From NCBI GenBank assembly GCA_900548535.1, contig URLG01000024.1:1-37895 (forward strand): a stretch of 37,895 nt of DNA, written 5' to 3'. Position numbers and translations under genes: made by a program. Positions 15,559 through 23,426 of this stretch are shown here, piece after piece. Position 1 is the stretch's first letter. Each line of letters opens with the position of its first letter. The notes under the pieces are model-generated. The model had not been told where the DNA came from, made no database searches, and worked only from the letters and a program-made list of their open reading frames with translations. The DNA comes from Candidatus Segatella intestinihominis (lineage in GTDB: Bacteria; Bacteroidota; Bacteroidia; Bacteroidales; Bacteroidaceae).

Positions 15559-15924
15559 ATGAACATAGAATCCATCCGAGAGTATTGTCTCTCCCTGCCT
15601 CTCGTCACAGAGGATTTCCCTTTCGACGAAACCACGTTGGTGTTTCGGGTCTTGGGCAAGATATTCGCTTGCCTCGACTTGGAACGCCCCGACTGGGTTA
15701 CGATGAAATGCCATCCCGACTATGCCCTCGAACTCCGTGAGAACCATCCCGAGATAGAGCCCGCTTGGCATTGGAACAAGAAGCATTGGAACCAAGTAAA
15801 CCTCACGGGTCTTCTGGAAGATGAAATGATACAAGGCTTGCTCCGCCACAGCTATAGCGAGGTGGTGAAGAAACTCAAGAAGCAGGAGAAGGCGGAGCAT
15901 CCGGAGGTGATGGAGGTAAAATGA
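15559..15924 (+). CDS. MmcQ/YjbR family protein
   Basis: A 121-residue protein with the family pattern: REYCLSLPLVTEDFPFDETTLVFRV, then KIFACLDLERPDWVTMKCHP, and AWHWNKKHWNQV. The fold resembles CyaY and double-wing DNA-binding proteins. The biochemical function is not established; YjbR of E. coli binds DNA non-specifically. It stands alone, 59 bases after the AraC remnant. The Lys-rich C-terminus is somewhat longer than usual. Confidence 0.85.
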   Translation: MNIESIREYCLSLPLVTEDFPFDETTLVFRVLGKIFACLDLERPDWVTMKCHPDYALELRENHPEIEPAWHWNKKHWNQVNLTGLLEDEMIQGLLRHSYSEVVKKLKKQEKAEHPEVMEVK

Positions 15925-16019
15925 TAAAGAAGCGGGCTTCCTTTATCAACACTTAGGCCTAGTTCCTCTCCTTCACAGGCACTTCAGTAACCTTCCTTCT
16001 GATATATATTCTTGATATT

Positions 16020-16196
16020 TTATAGCACTTCCATTTCGTTCCTCTTCATAATGAGGGGGTAACGCTCTGGATGCTTTAAGCTATCAATTTCCAAGTCAAC
16101 ATCGAGTGTAGGCCATTCGATGGCGTTGCGTCCCGACATCTTAACATGAGGGCAAGTATCCTTCGCCCCCTGCCCGAAATCTCTATCTCGTAACGG
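16020..16196 (-). pseudogene. Probable remnant of a DUF2442-like protein
   Basis: On the minus strand a frame reads PLRDRDF, then after a poorly matching patch MSGRNAIEWPTLDVDLEID and SLKHPERYPL before a stop at 16020-16022. The IEWPTLDVDLEI stretch matches the conserved W-P-x-x-D-x-D-x-x-x-x-L core of DUF2442 proteins. An ATG at 16139 could give 39 residues, but the N-terminal half of the domain is missing or frame-shifted. Intact members usually neighbour DUF4160 genes in toxin-antitoxin-like pairs; none is seen here. Confidence 0.45.
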
Positions 16197-16321
16197 CTGG
16201 TAAGAGCAAGAACCCAGTGGTAAGGGAATTCTTGAAATTTGTAATTACCAAGGGACAATTGCTTGTAAGAATATTTGCTTGGGGAAAAGACTTGATAGGG
16301 AAGCTATATAAGAAAAACCTC

Positions 16322-16389
16322 CCGAGGAAAAAAATCAGTACGTGCCGAGGAAAATAAATTTTCGTCCCGAGGAAAATATTTTTTCCTCG
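16322..16389. repeat. Three ~22-bp direct repeats ending in a hairpin
   Basis: CCGAGGAAAA occurs at 16322, 16345 and 16367, a spacing of 23 and 22 bases. The third copy is the left arm of a perfect nine-base stem (CGAGGAAAA 16368-16376 with TTTTCCTCG 16381-16389). It lies in the gene-poor stretch between the MmcQ/YjbR and biotin-carrier genes. Confidence 0.7.
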
Positions 16390-16404
16390 CCACCCCCTAC
16401 AAAG

Positions 16405-16440
16405 AAGGGTCGCAAGAGCATTCTGCTGCTTGCGACCCTT
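16405..16440. terminator. Hairpin downstream of the carboxylase/decarboxylase operon
   Basis: Twelve-base arms (AAGGGTCGCAAG at 16405-16416 and 16429-16440) with a 12-base loop. It lies about 80 bases beyond the end of the minus-strand biotin-carrier gene and is the likely operon terminator, although the T run on that strand is weak. Confidence 0.6.
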
Positions 16441-16521
16441 TCTTGTCATAATCGTAAAGTTTTTTCGTTTTTTTTTTACTCGATAACGAGGAAATGAAAA
16501 TCTCGTTATTTGAGAAGCTTA

Positions 16522-16947
16522 TTACTCAATAACAACGAGAGCATCCTCTTCGAGCACTGCCTGACCAGGCTTTACGCAGATAGCTGTTACCTTGCCATCC
16601 TTCTCAGCCTCGATGTTGTTCTGCATCTTCATAGCCTCAAGTACGACAACAGTATCGCCTGCCTTTACCTCCTGACCTACAGCCACCTCGATGCTGGTGA
16701 TAGTACCAGGGAGAGGAGCCTTCACTGCATTGGCAGCATTTACGTTGGCAGCTGGAGTAGCCTCAGCCTCATCAGCTGCGGCAGCTGGCTTGCCGAGCAC
16801 TACCTTCTTCTTCTCAGGCTCAGCTTCCTTCTCCATTTCTACCTTGTAAGCTTCGCCATTCACGTTCACGCTTGCGATGTTGTCCTCAACACCCTCAATC
16901 TGAACCTTGTATTCTTTTCCGTCGATTGTATATTTAAACTCTTTCAT
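16522..16947 (-). CDS. Biotin carboxyl carrier protein (decarboxylase gamma-type subunit)
   Basis: A 141-residue protein with an N-terminal beta module (KEFKYTIDGKEYKVQIEG), an Ala/Pro-rich hinge at about 50-78, and a biotinyl domain containing EAMKM at 104-108; Lys107 is the biotinylation site. It carries CO2 between the carboxyltransferase and its partner. It is the last gene of the minus-strand operon, after the 49-residue gene. In related Bacteroidota operons the membrane beta subunit follows; here a hairpin and non-coding DNA follow instead. Confidence 0.92.
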   Translation of the reverse strand: MKEFKYTIDGKEYKVQIEGVEDNIASVNVNGEAYKVEMEKEAEPEKKKVVLGKPAAAADEAEATPAANVNAANAVKAPLPGTITSIEVAVGQEVKAGDTVVVLEAMKMQNNIEAEKDGKVTAICVKPGQAVLEEDALVVIE

Positions 16948-16956
16948 TTTTCTTTT

Positions 16957-17106
16957 TTATGGTTTAGCTGTTAAACTCAAGAACTTGGCGTTCCACATCG
17001 TCTGACGTGGCTTGATGGTGATGATGCCAGGCTCCTTATCGTGTACGTTATTGCCCTGGTACTCATAGAGTGCCATGGCAATCGCAGCATAAATATTCTT
17101 ATCCAT
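16957..17106 (-). CDS. Truncated OadG/MmdD-like delta subunit tail, 49 residues
   Basis: This short gene sits between the carboxyltransferase and biotin-carrier genes, where Bacteroidota operons carry the OadG-like delta subunit. Its sequence begins MDKNIYAAIAMALYEYQ and contains VHDKEPGIITIK, resembling the conserved cytoplasmic tail of those subunits (A-I-A-x-A-L-x-E ... H-D-x-E). The N-terminal transmembrane helix of normal delta subunits is absent, and a stop codon lies immediately upstream of the ATG in frame. It ends 9 bases before the carrier gene start. Either a tail-only linker is functional with a soluble enzyme, or it is a remnant. Confidence 0.65.
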   Translation of the reverse strand: MDKNIYAAIAMALYEYQGNNVHDKEPGIITIKPRQTMWNAKFLSLTAKP

Positions 17107-17150
17107 TTATTCTTTCTCAGTTAAAGAACTTATCCCAGAAAACTTATCAT

Positions 17151-17178
17151 AAAGTTCAAAGTTCAAAGTTCAAAGTTC
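17151..17178. repeat. AAAGTTC x4 tandem repeat
   Basis: Four perfect 7-base units begin at 17151 and stop 4 bases short of the carboxyltransferase stop codon. It sits in the operon's intergenic gap, where slippage could change the spacing between the genes. Confidence 0.9.
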
Positions 17179-17182
17179 AACT

Positions 17183-18748
17183 TTACATTGGCATACAGCC
17201 ATGCTTCTTAGCTGGCAAGCTCTGGCGCTTGGTAGCGAGCTGAGCCAAACCACGGCAGATGCGGAAACGAGTGTTGCGTGGCTCGATCACATCATCGATG
17301 TAGCCATACTGAGCAGCCTGGTATGGGTTAGCAAACTTCTCTGTATACTCCTCTTCCTTCTCAGCCAAGAATGCCTTAACGTCCTCGCCGGCTTCCTTCT
17401 TAGCCTTAGCCTCCTTACCGCAGAGGATGGCAACGGCACCGCTGGCACCCATAACGGCAATCTCAGAAGATGGCCAAGCGAAGTTCAAGTCTGCGCGAAG
17501 CTGCTTGCAGCCCATCACGATGTGGCTACCACCATAGCTCTTACGCAATGTGATAGTGATCTTTGGCACGGTAGCCTCACCGTAAGCGTAGAGCAACTGT
17601 GCTCCGTGCTGGATAACGGCGTTGTACTCCTGACCTGTACCTGGCAAGAATCCTGGTACGTCTACGAGAGATACGATAGGAATGTTGAAGGCATCGCAGA
17701 AGCGTACGAAGCGAGCTGCCTTGCGGCTGGCGTTAACATCCAATACACCTGCGTAAGCTGCTGGCTGATTGGCTACTACGCCCACGCTCTGACCATTGAA
17801 GCGAGCAAAACCTGTGATGATGTTCTTGGCAAACTTAGGCTGAACCTCGAAGAACTCGCCATTGTCGGTCACTGCACCGATTACCTTGTACATATCGTAA
17901 GCCTGGTTAGGATCCTCTGGGATAATCTCGTTCAGGGAGTCGTCCATACGGTCGATAGGGTCTGTGCACTCTACGCGTGGAGCCTCCTCAGTGTTGTTGC
18001 TAGGGATGTAAGAGAGCAAGCTCTTGATCATCTCGATAGCCTCTTCCTCTGTCTTGGCAGCGAAGTGGGTAACACCACTCTTGGTAGCGTGAACTGAAGC
18101 ACCACCGAGGTGCTCAGCGTCGATGTCCTCGCCAGTAACGGTCTTTACCACCTTAGGACCTGTCAAGAACATGTAAGAAGTCTGCTCCTTCATGATGATG
18201 AAGTCGGTGAGGGCTGGAGAGTAAACGGCACCACCAGCGCAAGGCCCCATGATGGCAGAAATCTGTGGGATAACACCAGAAGCGAGGATGTTGCGCTCGA
18301 AGATCTCGCCATAACCAGCGAGTGCGCAGATACCCTCCTGGATGCGAGCACCACCAGAGTCGTTCATGCAGATGACAGGTGCGCCCATTGTCATAGCCAT
18401 ATCCATTACCTTGCAAATCTTCTGTGCCATAGTCTCAGAGAGTGAACCACCATTTACGGTGAAGTCCTGAGCATATACATAAACCAAGCGGCCTGCGATA
18501 GTAGCACTACCTGCTACCACGCCATCGCCGAGGTATTGTTTCTTCTCCATGCCGAAGTTGGTGCAACGATGCAACTTGAACATGTCATACTCCTCGAAAC
18601 TGCCGGCGTCTACCAACATTTCGATACGCTCACGAGCGGTATATTTGCCACGTGCATGCTGCTTCTCGATGGCCTTCTCGCCACCGCCAAGACGAGCCTG
18701 TTCGCGCTTAGCGATCAGCTCCTTAATCTTTTCTATTTGTTTGCTCAT
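17183..18748 (-). CDS. Acyl-CoA carboxyltransferase (methylmalonyl-CoA decarboxylase alpha / propionyl-CoA carboxylase beta type)
   Basis: A full-length 521-residue biotin-dependent carboxyltransferase with the two crotonase-like halves. Signatures include YVYAQDFTVNGGSLSE, ICMNDSGGARIQEG, MGPCAGGAVYSPALTDF in the N-half and DVPGFLPGTGQEYNAVI, KSYGGSHIVMG in the C-half. It moves the carboxyl group between an acyl-CoA (probably methylmalonyl-CoA/propionyl-CoA) and biotin on the carrier encoded downstream. In Bacteroidota this enzyme usually belongs to the succinate-propionate pathway together with an epimerase and a sodium-pumping membrane subunit, neither of which is adjacent. A strong promoter lies upstream at 18842-18849. 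Confidence 0.93.
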   Translation of the reverse strand: MSKQIEKIKELIAKREQARLGGGEKAIEKQHARGKYTARERIEMLVDAGSFEEYDMFKLHRCTNFGMEKKQYLGDGVVAGSATIAGRLVYVYAQDFTVNGGSLSETMAQKICKVMDMAMTMGAPVICMNDSGGARIQEGICALAGYGEIFERNILASGVIPQISAIMGPCAGGAVYSPALTDFIIMKEQTSYMFLTGPKVVKTVTGEDIDAEHLGGASVHATKSGVTHFAAKTEEEAIEMIKSLLSYIPSNNTEEAPRVECTDPIDRMDDSLNEIIPEDPNQAYDMYKVIGAVTDNGEFFEVQPKFAKNIITGFARFNGQSVGVVANQPAAYAGVLDVNASRKAARFVRFCDAFNIPIVSLVDVPGFLPGTGQEYNAVIQHGAQLLYAYGEATVPKITITLRKSYGGSHIVMGCKQLRADLNFAWPSSEIAVMGASGAVAILCGKEAKAKKEAGEDVKAFLAEKEEEYTEKFANPYQAAQYGYIDDVIEPRNTRFRICRGLAQLATKRQSLPAKKHGCMPM

Positions 18749-18841
18749 AATTGATTATTATGTATTTATTTCTTCTTTTTATTCTTTCATGAATGATGTT
18801 CGAAATCCCACTTGGAATAGTCGATTTATCATAATTCCGTG

Positions 18842-18849
18842 CAAAGGTA
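18842..18849 (-). promoter_or_regulatory. Promoter (-7 box) of the carboxyltransferase operon
   Basis: The minus strand reads TACCTTTG, followed by C. It lies ~90 bases upstream of the carboxyltransferase start and only two bases beyond the terminator T run of the preceding receptor gene. Confidence 0.65.
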
Positions 18850-18851
18850 CG

Positions 18852-18882
18852 AAAAAAACCGCAGATAGCGCACTATCTACGG
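18852..18882 (-). terminator. Terminator of the second TonB-dependent receptor gene
   Basis: The hairpin 18859-18868 with 18873-18882 (CGCA loop, one mismatch) is followed on the minus strand by seven T (18852-18858). It lies ~40 bases beyond the receptor stop. Confidence 0.75.
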
Positions 18883-18920
18883 TTAAATATTTAGAAATCT
18901 TATGATTTTTGAATAAAATG

Positions 18921-21323
18921 CTAGAATTCCAAGAGAATTCTTGCGTTCAGCTGTCTGCCCGTCAGATAATTCGGAACGGCATATTGCTGGTTGGTCACAT
19001 CGGTCACCCAATAGTAGCTGTTCACATTGTCGATGCCGAAGAGGTTGAGGCAGTCCACGCCGAGCATCACGTTCTTGAGGAATGTCTTCTTCTCATGATG
19101 CTTGTTGTCGAGCAACTGATAGCTCATGCCGATGTCGGCACGGCGATAGGCTGGGGCACGGAAACTGTTGGTTTCCAACTCTCTATGCGGTGCGGCGAAT
19201 GGCAATCCATCGGCAAAGGCTAATTTCAGCGACATCTGCCAACGCTTGCTGCCTGGGAAGTAGTCCGTGAAGAAGAGGTTCACGGCATATCGCTGGTCGG
19301 TAGGCAGAGGGATGCTCTTGCCATTGAGCTTCATCTTGGTGTCCATCAGCGAGAGGCTGATCCAGGAATCGGTGCCTGGCACAAACTCGCCATAGAGCTT
19401 GAAGTCGATGCCGGCAGCATGGCCCGTACATTTGTTCTCGCCATAATATACCACCTTCACGTTGCTCACCGAGTAAGGCACGATGTTGCCCAAGGCCTTG
19501 TAGTAAGCCTCGGCAGAGAACTTATATCGCTGCTCGTTTACCTTGAATCGGTAGTCGTAGCCGGCGATGAAGTGGATGCTTCGCTGGCTCTTGATCTTCT
19601 CGTTGAGGCTAGCCACGGTGATGCCGTTTACGGTGGAGGTATCTCGCAGCTCCTTGAAGAATGGTGCCTGATAATAGAGACCGGCTGCAAAGTGCCATGT
19701 GGTGTTCTCATGCCCCGCAGGGATGATGGAGAGCGATACACGAGGACTGAGGATGGTCTCCTTGTTGAAGCTCCAGTGGCTCAGACGGATACCATAGTTC
19801 AGCGTGTAATGGGTAGGGGAAAGAGAATCTCTCCCGCTCGTAAATCGGTAAGTATCTTGCAGATAAGCCTCCACGCGGTTGGCATCGAGCTTGTTCTTCG
19901 CCTTCATCGAATACACCATATAGAGGTCCTTGCCATTGTGCGGAATGCTATAGCCGGCAGAATCTCGCATCTCATATTCCACCGAGTTCTCCTCGATGCG
20001 CTCTTTCTTCAGCGTGAGGGCGGTCTCCACATCGTGCTTGCGGGTCTTGTGCTTCAGCATCAGCTTGCCACTCATCACCTTGGCGGTGAGGTAATTGCGC
20101 GCATGCTCAAAGTAGGTTCCCACGCCCAGGTTCTCGGAGGTCTCTGTCTGGTCTAGCCAGTACTGTCCCTGTATGTCGTATTTCTCCTGCTCCTTGGTGT
20201 AGAATGCACTTCCCAGGAGCGATACGCTCGTGTTGTCGGTGATGTGGCGAGTGAGGCCGAGAGTGCCGAAGTAGGTGAGAAATCGGTCTTTCTCATGTCC
20301 GTCGAAGTACACTCGGAAGCTCTTCACGTCTTGCATCGTTCCGAAGGTGGTCTCACGGTCAGATGGCTCGAAGTTGTAATGGTTGTCGGAGATATAGCCG
20401 ATGAAGTCCACCGTCCATCGCTTGTTGGGCTGATAGCTCAGATAGGTCTGATAGTCCAGATAGTTTGGCTTGTATTCGCCCTTGGTCTCCATCGAACCGA
20501 GCAGATAACTGGTAGTCTTGTAGCGTACGCTGTTGAGCCATGACAGTTTCTGGGTGCCCAGTCCGATGTAGGCATCTGCCCCCAGAAGGCTTGCAGCCGC
20601 GCTGCCTTCCCAGATAGGCTTCTTGCCCTTCGCCTTCAATTTCTTGTAGGTGATGTCGAGAGCCGAACTCATCTTGTCGCCATACTTCGCCCCATATCCA
20701 CCTGTGGAGAATCCAATCTTGTCCACCATGTAAGGGTTGATGACGGAGAGTCCTTCCTGCTGTCCGCTGCGCACGAGGAAGGGACGATACACTTCCACAT
20801 TATTTATATATACGGAGTTTTCGTCGAAGGCACCGCCACGCACATTATATTGGGATGACAACTCGTTGTGGGTGCTCACGCCTGCCTGCTGCTGGATGAT
20901 GCCCTCCACGCCATTGCCGTTGGCAGAAGGAGCCATCTTGATGTCCTTGATCTTGATGTCCTGCGTCTGGTCGGTCTGTAGCTTTTCGCCCGTCACGTTC
21001 ACATCGCCCAGCATGGTGGCGTCGGTGTGCAATACCACTTGCAGCGTCTGCTTGCCACGAGGCTTTCTCAGAGTTCTCACCTTGGTCTTATAGCCAATCA
21101 TGGAGAACTTAACGGGCACGCTATCAGCCGAATGCAACTGCATCTTAAACTCACCCTTCAAGGAAGTAAAAGCTACCTTGCCCTGGCTCGCCACGGATAC
21201 GGTGGCTAGCTCCACAGGGTTGTTGTCCTCATCGGTTACCCTGCCTTGCAGTGTAAATTCCTGCGCCATCATCCTCAGCGTGGCTATCAGGCATATTGTG
21301 ATCACGAATATTCTTTGTTTCAT
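18921..21323 (-). CDS. TonB-dependent outer-membrane receptor
   Basis: An 800-residue receptor with a signal peptide (MKQRIFVITICLIATLRMMA), a carboxypeptidase-regulatory-like domain (FTLQGRVTDEDNNPVELATV), a plug with GVEGIIQQQAGVSTHNELS and YNVRGGAFDENSVYINNVE, and a beta-barrel ending ...LNARILLEF. It is transcribed alone, with its own terminator and no SusD or lipoprotein partner, unlike the receptor at 11146-13953. The ligand is unknown. A 9-base inverted repeat (21361-21380) lies upstream and could be a regulator site. Confidence 0.92.
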   Translation of the reverse strand: MKQRIFVITICLIATLRMMAQEFTLQGRVTDEDNNPVELATVSVASQGKVAFTSLKGEFKMQLHSADSVPVKFSMIGYKTKVRTLRKPRGKQTLQVVLHTDATMLGDVNVTGEKLQTDQTQDIKIKDIKMAPSANGNGVEGIIQQQAGVSTHNELSSQYNVRGGAFDENSVYINNVEVYRPFLVRSGQQEGLSVINPYMVDKIGFSTGGYGAKYGDKMSSALDITYKKLKAKGKKPIWEGSAAASLLGADAYIGLGTQKLSWLNSVRYKTTSYLLGSMETKGEYKPNYLDYQTYLSYQPNKRWTVDFIGYISDNHYNFEPSDRETTFGTMQDVKSFRVYFDGHEKDRFLTYFGTLGLTRHITDNTSVSLLGSAFYTKEQEKYDIQGQYWLDQTETSENLGVGTYFEHARNYLTAKVMSGKLMLKHKTRKHDVETALTLKKERIEENSVEYEMRDSAGYSIPHNGKDLYMVYSMKAKNKLDANRVEAYLQDTYRFTSGRDSLSPTHYTLNYGIRLSHWSFNKETILSPRVSLSIIPAGHENTTWHFAAGLYYQAPFFKELRDTSTVNGITVASLNEKIKSQRSIHFIAGYDYRFKVNEQRYKFSAEAYYKALGNIVPYSVSNVKVVYYGENKCTGHAAGIDFKLYGEFVPGTDSWISLSLMDTKMKLNGKSIPLPTDQRYAVNLFFTDYFPGSKRWQMSLKLAFADGLPFAAPHRELETNSFRAPAYRRADIGMSYQLLDNKHHEKKTFLKNVMLGVDCLNLFGIDNVNSYYWVTDVTNQQYAVPNYLTGRQLNARILLEF

Positions 21324-21360
21324 ACACTATTTAACGCAGAATCTGCACATTTATTATAAA

Positions 21361-21380
21361 AATACCAAAGGTTTGGTATT
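21361..21380. promoter_or_regulatory. Inverted repeat, possible operator of the receptor gene
   Basis: AATACCAAA (21361-21369) and TTTGGTATT (21372-21380) are perfect arms separated by GG. The site is 38 bases upstream of the receptor start and ~20 bases upstream of a divergent -7 box on the + strand, so a protein bound here could affect both. Confidence 0.5.
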
Positions 21381-21400
21381 GGGATGTCACATTTTCTTAG

Positions 21401-21408
21401 TACTTTTG
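21401..21408 (+). promoter_or_regulatory. Divergent -7 box upstream of a candidate small RNA
   Basis: TACTTTTG followed by C; a TTG at 21379-21381 lies about 20 bases upstream. No protein-coding gene follows on the + strand. Confidence 0.5.
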
Positions 21409-21414
21409 CACTCG

Positions 21415-21495
21415 CATTTATATAATTAAGGTAAGAAATCTTATATTCAAGATAATAAAAAGAGGCTTACTTCCGTTTCAAGTAAGCCTCTTTTG
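21415..21495 (+). ncRNA. Candidate ~80-nt small RNA
   Basis: A promoter at 21401-21408 and a 14-base perfect hairpin ending at 21494 delimit a short + strand transcript with no gene. The same hairpin also serves as terminator for the minus-strand DUF3332 gene, so the hairpin alone is not evidence for the RNA; the promoter is the main support. Confidence 0.3.
21458..21494. terminator. Bidirectional terminator after the DUF3332 gene
   Basis: Perfect 14-base arms (AAAAGAGGCTTACT 21458-21471 and 21481-21494) with a 9-base loop; each outer side is T-rich on the relevant strand. Confidence 0.75.
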
Positions 21496-21577
21496 CGTTT
21501 TAAGTAAGCCACATCTCCACTTGGAATGAGCCTCTTCCCAACTCGGAATGAGCCTCTTCCCAACTCGGAATGAGCCT
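21481..21577. repeat. Degenerate ~22-bp tandem array
   Basis: GGAATGAGCCTCTTCCCAAC recurs with a 22-base period at 21523 and 21545, with a partial third copy from 21567. The two units before them (from about 21480 and 21502) have the related core AAGTAAGCC. About five units in all, the first forming the right arm of the terminator hairpin. No Cas genes or spacer structure are present. Confidence 0.75.
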
Positions 21578-21594
21578 ATATACAATAATGTGTA

Positions 21595-22146
21595 TTATTT
21601 ATTGAATGCGTAATACAAACCATCGTTCATGGCCATACGAACTTGGAAAAGACCATTCTCGTCGGCTGGAACGTTCATCTTCTCTCCGTTAGGCAAGCAA
21701 GCCTGGATGCTGCCATCCTCATTAAAGCTGAAGAGTTCACGGATATCGCCATCCTTGCTGTATGACCAGCTCTTTTTCTTCTTGTTGAATACAAAGTATG
21801 ATTTCTCACCCTCTGGGTCGGTAATCTCGTAACCGTTCTTCAATGTCTTGATGGCATACATACGACCATCCTTACCCATTACGTCCTTGGTCTTGCCAAC
21901 TTCGGCAATCACCTTTTCGCCTGTCCAGAACTCGATAGAGTTGAGTACGAACAAGTCTGCAACAGAACATACTGCGTATGCAGGACTGATAACGATGAAA
22001 ATCAATTCGTTGACGAACTTGTTGCCAGTAGCACGCTTGTTCCAACTAAGTACACTGTTGGTCAAACCGAAAGAACCAATGCAAGAACTTAAAGTCACTG
22101 TGCCCAAAGTAAGGAAGAGGGCAGATTTAAATACAATTTTCTTCAT
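21595..22146 (-). CDS. DUF3332 family lipoprotein
   Basis: A 183-residue protein with a lipoprotein signal (lipobox LSSC, Cys22) and the family signature CIGSFGLTNSVLSWNKRATG...KFVNELIFIVISPAYAVC, followed by a hydrophobic segment and VLNSIEFWTGEKV. The C-terminal half is a beta-rich domain (GYEITDPEGEKSYFVF). The family is common in Bacteroidota and its function is unknown. It is probably transcribed alone, between the pheS terminator and its own. Confidence 0.85.
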   Translation of the reverse strand: MKKIVFKSALFLTLGTVTLSSCIGSFGLTNSVLSWNKRATGNKFVNELIFIVISPAYAVCSVADLFVLNSIEFWTGEKVIAEVGKTKDVMGKDGRMYAIKTLKNGYEITDPEGEKSYFVFNKKKKSWSYSKDGDIRELFSFNEDGSIQACLPNGEKMNVPADENGLFQVRMAMNDGLYYAFNK

Positions 22147-22179
22147 AATGTATTGAGGTTTTTTTAAAAAGTAAAAGGC

Positions 22180-22208
22180 CTATATGTTAGTATGTGGCTA
22201 ACATATAG
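22180..22208 (-). terminator. Terminator of pheS
   Basis: Eleven-base arms (CTATATGTTAG 22180-22190, complement 22198-22208) followed on the minus strand by GCCTTTTACTTTTT. Confidence 0.65.
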
Positions 22209-22271
22209 ACCTATATACTAAAGTTTGTAATATGTAAAATTGCGTTGCTTTCTATTATAGTAGCGAGTGCT

Positions 22272-23312
22272 TTACTTCGCTGACTCGAATTCTCTCAAGA
22301 ATCGGGTGTCGTTCTCAGAGAAGAGACGCAGGTCGCTCACACGATACTTCAAGTTGGTGATACGCTCCACACCCATACCGAAGGCATAGCCGGTGTAAAC
22401 ATTGCTGTCGATGCCGCAAGCCTCCAAGTCGTGAGGGTCTACCATACCGCAACCTAGAATCTCTACCCAACCGGTATGCTTGCAGAAGTTACAGCCCTTG
22501 CCGCCACAAATGTTGCAGGAGATATCCATCTCGGCGCTAGGCTCGGTGAATGGGAAGTAGCTAGGACGCAGGCGGATCTTGGTGTCGGCTCCAAACATCT
22601 CACGAGCGAAGGTGAGGAGCACCTGCTTCAAGTCGGTGAAGCTAACGTTCTTGTCCACGTACAAGCCCTCTACCTGATGGAAGAAGCAGTGAGCACGGGC
22701 GCTGATAGCCTCATTACGATATACACGACCTGGGCAAAGCACACGGATAGGTGGCTCGTGGGTCTCCATATAGTGAGCCTCGTCGCCAGAAGTGTGGCTG
22801 CGGAGGAGCACATTCTTAGTTACATCGCTAGGATCGCTCTGCTCGATGAAGAAGGTGTCCTGCATATCACGAGCTGGGTGGTCGGCTGCGAAGTTGAGCA
22901 TGGTGAATACGTGCTTGTCATCATCCACCTCTGGCCCCTGATAGAGCGTGAAGCCCATGCGAGAGAAGATGTCGATGATCTGGTTCTTAACCACGGTGAG
23001 AGGGTGGCGTGTACCGAGAGCCACTGGATAGGCTGTGCGGGTCAAGTCGATGTCATCGCTAGATGCATCGGCTTCCTCCATCTGCTCCTTCAAGCCATTG
23101 ATCTTGGCAAGGGCAGCCTGCTTCAGTTCGTTGATCTTGATACCTACCTCTTTTTTCTGGTCGGCTGGCACATTGCGGAAGTCGGCCATAAGGGCGTTGA
23201 TCTCACCCTTCTTGCTGAGATACTTGAGTCGAAGCTGCTCTACCTCGTCTGCGTTTTGAGCGCTCAGAGCGTCCACTTCTTTCAAGAGTTCTTCTATTTT
23301 TTCTAATAACAT
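22272..23312 (-). CDS. pheS: Phenylalanine--tRNA ligase alpha subunit
   Basis: A 346-residue protein of normal length for PheS. It has an N-terminal coiled coil (about 1-85) that contacts tRNA-Phe, then the class II catalytic core: GTRHPLTVVKNQIIDIFSRMGF, TLYQGPEVDDDKHVF, RPSYFPFTEPSAEMDI (motif 2 region), and GMGVERITNLKY (motif 3). It pairs with PheT to charge tRNA-Phe; pheT is not adjacent, as is common in Bacteroidota. Monocistronic, with promoter and terminator visible. Confidence 0.97.
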   Translation of the reverse strand: MLLEKIEELLKEVDALSAQNADEVEQLRLKYLSKKGEINALMADFRNVPADQKKEVGIKINELKQAALAKINGLKEQMEEADASSDDIDLTRTAYPVALGTRHPLTVVKNQIIDIFSRMGFTLYQGPEVDDDKHVFTMLNFAADHPARDMQDTFFIEQSDPSDVTKNVLLRSHTSGDEAHYMETHEPPIRVLCPGRVYRNEAISARAHCFFHQVEGLYVDKNVSFTDLKQVLLTFAREMFGADTKIRLRPSYFPFTEPSAEMDISCNICGGKGCNFCKHTGWVEILGCGMVDPHDLEACGIDSNVYTGYAFGMGVERITNLKYRVSDLRLFSENDTRFLREFESAK

Positions 23313-23338
23313 ATCTATTAAATTGTCTTTTTTGCGTG

Positions 23339-23346
23339 CAAAGATA
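23339..23346 (-). promoter_or_regulatory. -7 box of pheS
   Basis: The minus strand reads TATCTTTG followed by C, ~27 bases upstream of the pheS start. Confidence 0.55.
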
Positions 23347-23388
23347 ACATTTTTTGCTCAAATATTGAAATATCTCAAAAGAAAGTTG

Positions 23389-23396
23389 TACTTTTG
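23389..23396 (+). promoter_or_regulatory. -7 box of the DUF4348 gene
   Basis: TACTTTTG followed by C. It argues that translation begins at 23427, because an upstream in-frame start near 23394 would lie within or before the transcript start. Confidence 0.65.
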
Positions 23397-23426
23397 CATG
23401 GAAAATTTGAGAAATTTTATAAGTTT

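Noticed and set aside
15925..16010. Minus-strand basic peptide (RRKVTEVPVKERN) as another gene remnant
   Set aside because: Too short and not recognisable; could be chance.
21481..21577. Tandem 22-bp repeats considered as a CRISPR array
   Set aside because: Repeats are contiguous and degenerate with no unique spacers, and there are no cas genes.
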